8,765 nt of DNA from an uncultured Bacteroidales bacterium (GTDB taxonomy: Bacteria; Bacteroidota; Bacteroidia; Bacteroidales; Muribaculaceae): positions 1 through 8,765 of the forward strand of contig URZM01000085.1 in NCBI GenBank assembly GCA_900552315.1, in the 5' to 3' direction. How positions within the stretch are numbered: position 1 is the stretch's first letter; each line of letters begins with the position of its first letter. The translations under genes were made by a program, and so were the position numbers. The notes below the pieces were generated by a model. The model was not told the DNA's origin. It worked only from the letters and a program-made list of their open reading frames with translations, and did not search any database. Of this stretch, positions 1-5,866 are shown one piece after another.

Positions 1-325
1 CGCGGTCCCAGATAGATACTCCGGTGGAGCAGCCCTCCAGCTTGTCCACTGTCACAGTGAAGGGAGTTCCGAGCACAGAGGTATTGTTCTGAACCTGGCG
101 AGGAAGCTGTAACTCAGCGGCGCGCTGCAACGTCAGCGGGGCGCAAAGCACGCCACGGGCATTCTTGAGCATGAAATTCACCTGCTCCGGAGTTAGCTTC
201 TCGGCGGCCACTATAAGGTCGCCCTCGTTCTCGCGGTCAGCATCGTCAACCACTATTAGCATTTTGCCGTTCTTGAAGTCAGCTATGGCCTCCTCCACAG
301 AATCAAGATGTATCCTATTTTCCAT
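1..325 (-). CDS. ribB: 3,4-dihydroxy-2-butanone 4-phosphate synthase (RibB domain, probably bifunctional RibBA), cut by the left window edge
   Basis: The first 108 residues are visible; the rest lies left of the window. RibB converts ribulose 5-phosphate to 3,4-dihydroxy-2-butanone 4-phosphate plus formate, supplying the four-carbon unit of riboflavin in the cytoplasm. Seen: the acidic metal/substrate loop DDADRENEGD at about residues 27-36, followed by LIVAAE, then ARGVLCAPL at about 56-64, TPFTVTVD at about 87-94 and TGVSIWDR at 101-108, all in the family order. The ATG at 325 gives the N-terminus expected for this family (a short lead, then a helix ending EEAIADFKNGK). In Bacteroidota this domain is usually fused to GTP cyclohydrolase II (RibA); that half would be outside the window, so the fusion is inferred. 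A near-consensus promoter lies about 55 bases upstream, so the gene is probably transcribed on its own rather than from the membrane-protein gene before it. Confidence 0.93.
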   Translation of the reverse strand, partial: MENRIHLDSVEEAIADFKNGKMLIVVDDADRENEGDLIVAAEKLTPEQVNFMLKNARGVLCAPLTLQRAAELQLPRQVQNNTSVLGTPFTVTVDKLEGCSTGVSIWDR

Positions 326-380
326 GAATAGTTCGAAAAAATTTCATTCTGCCCGAAAGCATCATAATCCTATCAGACCG

Positions 381-411
381 CAAAATTAATAAAAAACCGT
401 TAATTCCCAAA
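381..411 (-). promoter_or_regulatory. Bacteroidota-type promoter of the riboflavin gene
   Basis: Read on the minus strand: TTTG (408-411), a 19-bp spacer, then TAATTTTG (381-388). This matches the Bacteroidota primary sigma pattern of a -33 TTTG and a -7 TAnnTTTG spaced 19-21 bp. Transcription would start near 374, giving a leader of about 50 nt before the ribB ATG. That is too short for an FMN riboswitch. Confidence 0.72.
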
Positions 412-496
412 TACCGGGACATCAATAATATTCTCGCAGATTGATTTATCGCGCCACTTCCCCGGCACCCACAAAACGACTTTCGACCGCCCTCCA

Positions 497-2089
497 CTAC
501 TGAAATTGATCGAGACGAAGGGGTGAGCAGATGGAAGCCGGACTTTGGAAGATTCTGATGTGCGGAGTCAGCTGGCACATCGCGGAATCGGTGGGGGCAA
601 ATATCGGCGAACATATTGTCAAGGCGCTCCGCTGCTCCCCGTGCTCATCGCGGTATATCAAAAGCACATATGTCATGTCGCTTCCCATGGTACGTCTACA
701 GAGCAACGTTCCGTCAGGAGTGCGGTAAAAGGTTTCACCTTCACCCTTGAGCGTATCAAGATTCAAGCCACGCATGTCTTGCAATTGGGGAGACAGAAGC
801 CGAAGGCTGCGGCGGTGCGGATGCACACAGGCATATCCATCAAGCTCGAAATGCACGAACTGATTGTTCTGAGCCTTGAAGAGGGTAAGCCAGAATGGTA
901 GCTTCGGCGAGGAACACCTGTCAAAGACACGTCCGTCAGGCGAAGCGATAAAGCTCGTCATGATACGCTTATAATCGCGCCATACGAAATACTGGGAGTA
1001 GATGGTCGCAGCTAAGTTCACAATAGTTACGGAAGCAAGCAGCATCGAAAGCCCGCACAGGAGACGCCGCCATCTCACCAGGCGCGAGAGCAGAAGTGTC
1101 CATCCCATCAGTGCCGCAAAAAGCGCAAACCACCACAGCCTCAGATTATTTTCTTGAATGTTAAAATCCACATAACTTGTACCGCATATCAACTCGCCAA
1201 GCACAAACAGAAGCAGCCAGTCGCGACGGTCGAAGGGAAATTCCCTCTTCATCACAAACTTGAGGAAAGCCAGCGTCACGAGCACGACCAGAAACAACAG
1301 CGAGTAGCTGCCCTTCATCAGAAACATTCCGGTGACAAAATGGGTCTGGGAATATTCGTTGTCCATCCGCATCCAAAAGCCCGGTGCAGCGAGTACGAAA
1401 GCCACACCGAGGGCAAAGACAGCGATACTGACCCAGGACATCGCTTTTTTATCACCGCGAACAAACTGGCAAACCAGCAATGCAGGCAACGCTATGAACG
1501 AGAAACCTTCGTGCCACGAGCCGGCGCAGAAGGAAAGCAGCACGACTCCACATACGCGTGAAGATGTGAGACGCGGAGGATGTATATAATACCAGGCCCA
1601 TGCGAGGATTACGGCTATGGAAAGGTTGTAATTAAGGTACATGCAAGCCAGAAAGCCGCTCTCGTACCAAGGCAGTGCGAGCACACACAACGAGGCGAAC
1701 ATCACCGGCATCCAGCCATGAACAATTTTGCCCCGCAGGATTAAGCGACAAGAAACAGTAAAAATATATAGCCAGGTGGCGAAGCAGATTATACCTCGAA
1801 CCCATGACGGCAACGAGACATACAGGTATATAAACTTGTCACCCAGACGTCCGTTCATGGTGAGGTAATGATTCACCATCACATCCCAGAATGCACGAGG
1901 CGAAGCAAAGGGCTCGCCCCTATAAATGTAGGGAGCGTTAAATATCGAGTAGTTTATGTCATCCGCCTTGTGACAAGTAAGCCACGTGATCACACCGAGC
2001 GAGGCGGCGCAAAACATGAAATAGAACATAACATGCACGGAACAGTGCATGGATGCGGCGGCTTTGCGGAATAAGCTGGTGACACTCAT
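497..2089 (-). CDS. Polytopic membrane protein, DUF6056-like, possible GT-C-type glycosyltransferase
   Basis: A 530-residue protein with about ten hydrophobic segments, roughly at residues 19-38, 95-118, 127-141, 145-168, 178-208, 217-238, 261-279, 290-304, 317-338 and 344-364, then a soluble tail of about 160 residues. After the first segment comes an acidic pair (ADDINYS, D43-D44), then NGR at 79-81, a WHEGF motif (H193-E194) and APGFWMR at about 235-241. This set resembles the DUF6056 group. An acidic pair in the first outer loop is also the hallmark of GT-C glycosyltransferases, which use lipid-linked sugars outside the inner membrane; a transfer role is inferred. Start choice: the frame stays open to an ATG at 2155, but that ATG lies inside a perfect hairpin and would add 22 residues encoded by hairpin and tandem repeat. 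The ATG at 2089 leads straight into a short basic stretch and TM1. No clear promoter was found. No sugar or polysaccharide genes flank it. Confidence 0.8.
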   Translation of the reverse strand: MSVTSLFRKAAASMHCSVHVMFYFMFCAASLGVITWLTCHKADDINYSIFNAPYIYRGEPFASPRAFWDVMVNHYLTMNGRLGDKFIYLYVSLPSWVRGIICFATWLYIFTVSCRLILRGKIVHGWMPVMFASLCVLALPWYESGFLACMYLNYNLSIAVILAWAWYYIHPPRLTSSRVCGVVLLSFCAGSWHEGFSFIALPALLVCQFVRGDKKAMSWVSIAVFALGVAFVLAAPGFWMRMDNEYSQTHFVTGMFLMKGSYSLLFLVVLVTLAFLKFVMKREFPFDRRDWLLLFVLGELICGTSYVDFNIQENNLRLWWFALFAALMGWTLLLSRLVRWRRLLCGLSMLLASVTIVNLAATIYSQYFVWRDYKRIMTSFIASPDGRVFDRCSSPKLPFWLTLFKAQNNQFVHFELDGYACVHPHRRSLRLLSPQLQDMRGLNLDTLKGEGETFYRTPDGTLLCRRTMGSDMTYVLLIYRDEHGEQRSALTICSPIFAPTDSAMCQLTPHIRIFQSPASICSPLRLDQFQ

Positions 2090-2102
2090 CTGATAGAGTA
2101 CA

Positions 2103-2128
2103 CTTGGATTTGTATCTTGGATTTGTAT
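2103..2128. repeat. Perfect 13-bp tandem duplication upstream of the DUF6056-like gene
   Basis: CTTGGATTTGTAT occurs twice head to tail (2103-2115 and 2116-2128 on the plus strand) with no mismatch. It sits between the inverted repeat at 2133-2163 and the preferred ATG at 2089, so it falls in the presumed promoter or leader of the minus-strand membrane-protein gene. It may be a slippage duplication or paired binding sites; sequence alone does not decide. Confidence 0.9.
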
Positions 2129-2132
2129 AATG

Positions 2133-2163
2133 AGTAAGGCATGTCGCTGGGACATGCCTTACT
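2133..2163 (-). terminator. Perfect 13-bp inverted repeat with 5-nt loop, probable terminator of the aspS operon
   Basis: AGTAAGGCATGTC (2133-2145), loop of 5 nt (2146-2150), then its exact complement GACATGCCTTACT (2151-2163). It lies 70 bases past the stop of the zinc-ribbon gene and would form a strong RNA hairpin. The weak point is the tail: on the minus strand it is followed by CATTATAC, not a U run; on the plus strand by TTAAT. A protein-binding operator for the downstream gene is the alternative. Confidence 0.55.
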
Positions 2164-2233
2164 TTAATATGTACGTAACACTACCTATGTCACGGACGCG
2201 AACATGGAAAACATGGGATAAATAAGCCTATGG

Positions 2234-3067
2234 TCAGGCTTCCTCCTCTTTTTCCTTGGACTTCTTGGTGGCGCGGGTCTTCTTGGGTGCCGGAGTCTCG
2301 GCCTCAGGCTCCTGGATGCCGGCGAGCTGGCCGTCGATCATGATACGTCCGCAGTATTCGCACACTATGATTTTCTTGTGCATCTTGATTTCCAGCTGGC
2401 GCTGGGGCGGGATGCGGTTGAAACAGCCGCCGCAGGCGTTGCGCTGCACGGTTACTATACCGAGTCCGTTGCGGGCGTTCTTGCGTATACGCTTGAAAGC
2501 CGCCAGTGTATATGCGTCTATGAGGGGCTCGAGCGCCAGGGCTTGGGAACGGAGATTCTCCTCCTCAGCCTTGGTCTCGCTCACTATGTCCTCCAGCTCG
2601 GCACGCTTCTCTGCAAGGATGTGCTCGCCGTCGGCCAGTTCTTCCTCTGCGGCGGCGATGTCGTTCTGACGCGCCTCCTGAGCCGCCGTGTATTCACGTA
2701 TGTTCTTCTCGGCGAGCTCAATCTCAAGCCCCTCGAACTCTATCTCCTTGCTGAGGAAATCGTATTCACGGTTGTTGCGCACATTGTCCTGCTGCTGGCG
2801 GTAGCGCTCTATCTTGGCCTCCCGGTCCTTTATCTCGCCGGATTTCTGGAGTATCTGCTTCTTGAGCTGTGCTATCTCGTCCTTATATTTCTGAATACGT
2901 GTCTGGAATCGCGCGTTGTTGTCTTCCAAATCCTTCACCTCGTTGGGGAGCTCGCCGCGCAAAGTCTTGATACGGTCTATCTCAGTGAAGATGGTCTGCA
3001 GCTCGTAGAGTGATTTGAGACGTTCCTCTACACTGCGTTCTTTCTCAGCTTTCTTGTCTGTGGCCAT
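2234..3067 (-). CDS. COG1579-type protein: coiled-coil hairpin plus C4 zinc ribbon
   Basis: A 277-residue cytoplasmic protein. Residues about 10-180 are highly charged, glutamate/lysine/glutamine-rich heptad-like sequence predicted to form a long antiparallel coiled coil, including the family signature NNREYDFLSKEIE at about 98-110. The C-terminal domain holds four cysteines in two knuckles, CGGC (C212, C215) and CEYC (C236, C239), the zinc-ribbon arrangement of this family. After the ribbon there is a proline, lysine and glutamate-rich tail (about 252-277), likely disordered. The family's molecular role is not firmly established; nucleic-acid or protein binding has been proposed. It follows the Nif3-like gene by 43 bases with no promoter motif between, so the two are probably co-transcribed. 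This pairing is common in bacteria and suggests a shared function. The ATG at 3067 gives a short charged lead into the coil, as expected. Confidence 0.9.
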   Translation of the reverse strand: MATDKKAEKERSVEERLKSLYELQTIFTEIDRIKTLRGELPNEVKDLEDNNARFQTRIQKYKDEIAQLKKQILQKSGEIKDREAKIERYRQQQDNVRNNREYDFLSKEIEFEGLEIELAEKNIREYTAAQEARQNDIAAAEEELADGEHILAEKRAELEDIVSETKAEEENLRSQALALEPLIDAYTLAAFKRIRKNARNGLGIVTVQRNACGGCFNRIPPQRQLEIKMHKKIIVCEYCGRIMIDGQLAGIQEPEAETPAPKKTRATKKSKEKEEEA

Positions 3068-3110
3068 GTTTATGGAATTTATCTATGTTTTATTTATTCA
3101 TTGGTATGAG

Positions 3111-3896
3111 TCACATGCAATTGATAGGCGAGACCTCGTTCTCGGCCAGATATGTGGTAAGGTTCGGGAAACGTTCGCGTATGATACGCGCGAAAATCTT
3201 CTTTGTGCATACCTCGCTCTCGAAATGCCCGATGTCCGCTATCAGTATCTGTCCGGCATAAGCGGTGTAGTCATGATATTTCACATCACCTGTAACTATG
3301 ACATCGGCATTATGTTCCACAGCGTGGCGTATGAGCGAGGCCCCGGCGCCGCCGCACACAGCCACATGTCTCACAGTAAGGCGCGGTATCGCCTGCGAGT
3401 AGCGCAGGCACTCCACCTTGAATGTCTCCTTCACCTGACGCAAAAAGGCCAATGCAGGCTTGGGAGAGGCGTTGCCTATTATGCCAAGTCCCTTGTGGGG
3501 GTCATGCGCGTCAGGGCACAGCACCTCGAGATCAGTAAGACCGAGCGAGCGTGCCATCTCATAGCTCACCCCCTCGCATGTACGGTCCAGATTGGTGTGG
3601 GCAGCATATATGGAGATGCCGTCCCTGATGGCCTGCATGACTATCCGCCCCCGCTCGTCAGAGGGGGTTATGTACTTCAAGCCGCCGAACAGGAGAGGGT
3701 GATGGCTTACTATGAGATTGCAGCGGCGTTCACGTGCCTCGGCCAAGATGTCGGTATTGACATCAAGACAAAGCAAAACACCGCTCACCTGCTGCGAGGG
3801 ATCACCCACCTGCAGACCGGCATTGTCGTAAGACTCTTGCAGCTGGCGCGGGGCAAAGGTCTCGATAGCCTCGGCTATGTCTGCGACTGTGGTCAT
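3111..3896 (-). CDS. Nif3-like dinuclear metal-centre protein (YbgI/GTP cyclohydrolase I type 2 homologue), short form
   Basis: A 261-residue protein with the metal-ligand motifs of the Nif3/YbgI family in order: SHHPLLF (H65, H66), HTNLD (H100, D104), TGDVKYHD at about 202-209 and DIGHFESE (H224, E228). Known members form ring-shaped hexamers with two metals per subunit; the physiological reaction is unsettled, and the GTP cyclohydrolase label rests on limited evidence. At 261 residues it is close to E. coli YbgI (247) and lacks the roughly 100-residue insert domain often found in Bacteroidota members of about 365 residues. Start choice: a GTG at 3914 overlaps the aspS stop as GTGA and would add six residues (MKEAVT). 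I prefer the ATG at 3896, because it begins with the family-like MTTVADIAEAIE and has AAGGAAG eight bases upstream. It lies between aspS and the zinc-ribbon gene in one apparent operon. Confidence 0.92.
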   Translation of the reverse strand: MTTVADIAEAIETFAPRQLQESYDNAGLQVGDPSQQVSGVLLCLDVNTDILAEARERRCNLIVSHHPLLFGGLKYITPSDERGRIVMQAIRDGISIYAAHTNLDRTCEGVSYEMARSLGLTDLEVLCPDAHDPHKGLGIIGNASPKPALAFLRQVKETFKVECLRYSQAIPRLTVRHVAVCGGAGASLIRHAVEHNADVIVTGDVKYHDYTAYAGQILIADIGHFESEVCTKKIFARIIRERFPNLTTYLAENEVSPINCM

Positions 3897-3904
3897 TGTA
3901 ACAG

Positions 3905-3911
3905 CTTCCTT
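3905..3911 (-). promoter_or_regulatory. Shine-Dalgarno-like site for the Nif3-like gene
   Basis: AAGGAAG on the minus strand, eight bases before the ATG at 3896 and touching the aspS stop codon. It supports the ATG over the GTG at 3914, which would place the site inside the coding region. Clear Shine-Dalgarno sites are uncommon in Bacteroidota and none stands out before the other genes here. Confidence 0.5.
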
Positions 3912-5674
3912 CACTTCTTGCTTTCGGGTAGTTCGACACGCAGATTGAGCTCATCAAGCTGCGAGGGGTCCAGAGGGGAGGGAGATTCGTTCATCACGTC
4001 TCTGCCTGAATTGTTCTTCGGGAACGCAATGGTGTCGCGTATGGAGTCAAGCTCGGCGAGCATGGAGACGAAACGGTCAAAGCCCAGAGCCAGACCGCCG
4101 TGAGGGGGCGCGCCGTATTTGAAGGCATTCATGAGGAACCCGAACTGCTCCTTTGCCTTCTCCGGCGTGAAACCGAGAAGCTCGAACATGGTGTCCTGCA
4201 GCTTGCTGTCATGGATACGTATGGACCCACCGCCAAGCTCGGTGCCGTTGACCACGATGTCATATGCCGTGGCGCGCACCTTGCCGGTGTCGCTGTGAAG
4301 CAAGGGGATATCCTCGGGATTCGGGGAGGTGAAGGGATGGTGCATGGCGTAGTAACGCTGGGTCTCATCGTCCCACTCGAACAGAGGGAAATCCACTACC
4401 CAAAGAGGCGCGAACACGTTCTTGGGACGCAGGCCCAGACGGCGGCCCATCTCCAGGCGCAGCTCACACAGCATCTTGCGCGTCTTCATGGCGGGGCCGC
4501 TCATTATCAGCATCAGGTCGCCTGGCTTGGCTTCCATGCGCTCGGCCCACACACGCAGCTCATCGTCAGAGAAGAATTTGCCGACACTGCTCTTGATAGA
4601 ACCGTCCTCGGCCACCTTGACCCAAACAAGACCCTTGGCCCCTACCTGCGGACGCTTTACAAAATCCACAAGCTCATCGGTCTGCTTGCGCGTATAGCCC
4701 GCGCAGCCGGGAACGGCGATGCCCACGGTCAGCTCCGCATCGTCCATGACGGCGAAGCCTTTGCCTTTCACTAAATCAGTAAGTTCCACGAAACTCATGC
4801 CGAAGCGGATATCCGGCTTGTCAGAGCCGTAGTATTTCATCGCGTCCGCCCAGGTCATGCGCGGGAAAGGCTCGGTGAAGTCTATATTCTTTACATACTT
4901 GAAAATGTGCTTTACCAGTCCCTCGAACATCTGTATCACATCTTCCTGCTCCACAAAACTCATCTCGCAGTCCACCTGGGTGAACTCAGGCTGACGGTCG
5001 GCGCGCAGGTCCTCGTCGCGGAAACACTTGGCGAGCTGGAAATAGCGGTCAAATCCGCTGACCATGAGAAGCTGCTTGAAGAGCTGCGGGCTCTGGGGCA
5101 GGGCATAGAACTCGCCGGGATTCATGCGTGAAGGAACCACAAAGTCTCGGGCACCTTCAGGAGTGGACTTTACGAGTATCGGGGTCTCTATCTCCAGAAA
5201 CCCGTTGGCGTCAAGGTAACGGCGTATCTCGAAAGCCATGCGGTGCCTCAGCTCCAGGTTGGAGCGCACGGAGGGGCGACGAAGGTCGAGATAACGGTAT
5301 TTCATGCGCAGGTCGTCACCACCGTCGGTATTGTCCTCGATGGTGAAGGGAGGCACCTCGCTGGCATTGAGCACACGCAACCCCAAAGCGGTAAGCTCTA
5401 TGTCACCGGTGGGAAGATGAGGGTTCTTGGAGGTGCGCTCATCCACTCTTCCTGAAACCTGCACCACATACTCGCGGCCCAGTTTCGAGGCAGCCTCGCA
5501 CAATTCCCTATTCACCTCGTTGTTGAAGACTACCTGAGTGATACCGTATCGGTCACGGACATCCACGAAAATCATGCCGCCGAGCTTGCGCACGCGCTGC
5601 ACCCAGCCAGCTATGGTCACTTCACTGCCAACGTTGGAGAGACGCAGCTCCCCGCATGTCGTATTCCTGTACAT
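3911..5674 (-). CDS. aspS: Aspartate--tRNA ligase, bacterial type
   Basis: A 587-residue class II aminoacyl-tRNA synthetase that activates aspartate with ATP and loads it on tRNA-Asp; active as a cytoplasmic dimer. Seen in order: an N-terminal OB-fold anticodon-binding domain (about 1-105, with IAGWVQRVRKLGG and FVDVRDR), the motif 1 region at about 145-172 ending IETPILVKSTPEGARDF, the aspartate-site PQSPQLFKQ at about 193-201, motif 2 CFRDEDLRADRQPEFTQVD at about 217-235, a middle insertion (about 285-420) matching the GAD domain of bacterial-type AspRS, and motif 3 GLALGFDRF at about 527-535. Length is normal (E. coli 590). It has its own promoter about 65 bases upstream and a hairpin in the leader, and appears to lead an operon with the Nif3-like and zinc-ribbon genes. 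Whether it is discriminating (Asp only) or also charges tRNA-Asn cannot be settled by eye. Confidence 0.98.
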   Translation of the reverse strand: MYRNTTCGELRLSNVGSEVTIAGWVQRVRKLGGMIFVDVRDRYGITQVVFNNEVNRELCEAASKLGREYVVQVSGRVDERTSKNPHLPTGDIELTALGLRVLNASEVPPFTIEDNTDGGDDLRMKYRYLDLRRPSVRSNLELRHRMAFEIRRYLDANGFLEIETPILVKSTPEGARDFVVPSRMNPGEFYALPQSPQLFKQLLMVSGFDRYFQLAKCFRDEDLRADRQPEFTQVDCEMSFVEQEDVIQMFEGLVKHIFKYVKNIDFTEPFPRMTWADAMKYYGSDKPDIRFGMSFVELTDLVKGKGFAVMDDAELTVGIAVPGCAGYTRKQTDELVDFVKRPQVGAKGLVWVKVAEDGSIKSSVGKFFSDDELRVWAERMEAKPGDLMLIMSGPAMKTRKMLCELRLEMGRRLGLRPKNVFAPLWVVDFPLFEWDDETQRYYAMHHPFTSPNPEDIPLLHSDTGKVRATAYDIVVNGTELGGGSIRIHDSKLQDTMFELLGFTPEKAKEQFGFLMNAFKYGAPPHGGLALGFDRFVSMLAELDSIRDTIAFPKNNSGRDVMNESPSPLDPSQLDELNLRVELPESKK

Positions 5675-5700
5675 ACTCTGATGTTTTTACACTTTAACAC

Positions 5701-5727
5701 AACCCGCAGACATGGCGTATGCAGGTT
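5701..5727 (-). promoter_or_regulatory. Stem-loop at the 5' end of the aspS leader RNA
   Basis: On the minus strand AACCTGCA (5727-5720) pairs with TGCGGGTT (5708-5701) over eight positions, one of them a G-U wobble, around an 11-nt loop. Given the promoter at 5738-5769, the stem would start within a few bases of the mRNA 5' end. It could stabilise the transcript or be regulatory; the leader is too short for a T-box. Confidence 0.45.
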
Positions 5728-5737
5728 TTTAAACACG

Positions 5738-5769
5738 CAAAGTTACCAATTTTTTTTTGATTTGTCAAC
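5738..5769 (-). promoter_or_regulatory. Bacteroidota-type promoter of aspS and its operon
   Basis: On the minus strand: GTTG (5766-5769, three of four matches to TTTG), a 20-bp spacer, then TAACTTTG (5738-5745), an exact TAnnTTTG. The spacer contains a run of nine A (T on the plus strand at 5750-5758). Transcription would begin near 5731, leaving a leader of about 57 nt before the aspS ATG. Confidence 0.78.
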
Positions 5770-5866
5770 CCGTCCTGTAAAATAGGGCCAGCCGAGGATT
5801 CAACAGGCGCAGTCGCAGGGCTCGCACCCGACCAATAACTCCCTTATTAAAAAGGAATTACATTTT

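Noticed and set aside
326..380. FMN riboswitch before the riboflavin gene
   Set aside because: The predicted leader is about 50 nt and lacks the conserved FMN aptamer blocks; the aptamer alone needs more than 100 nt.
2090..2155. N-terminal extension of the membrane protein to the ATG at 2155
   Set aside because: Those 22 codons are made of the inverted repeat and the tandem repeat, and the ATG would be buried in the hairpin. The ATG at 2089 fits better.
2378..3013. Plus-strand 211-codon frame opposite the zinc-ribbon gene
   Set aside because: It is the antisense of a charged coiled coil, giving a leucine/valine-rich sequence without a believable domain. The minus frame has clear family motifs.
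3015..4103. Plus-strand 362-codon frame
   Set aside because: It spans the antisense of the Nif3-like gene, its junctions and both neighbours; cysteine- and histidine-rich with no domain. It is a shadow of real genes.
5675..5731. T-box regulator upstream of aspS
   Set aside because: The leader is only about 57 nt, has no T-box sequence or antiterminator, and the class is not typical of Bacteroidota.
5840..5857. Terminator hairpin after the two-TM gene
   Set aside because: The stem is six pairs including a wobble, AT-rich, and not followed by a U run on the minus strand; too weak to call.
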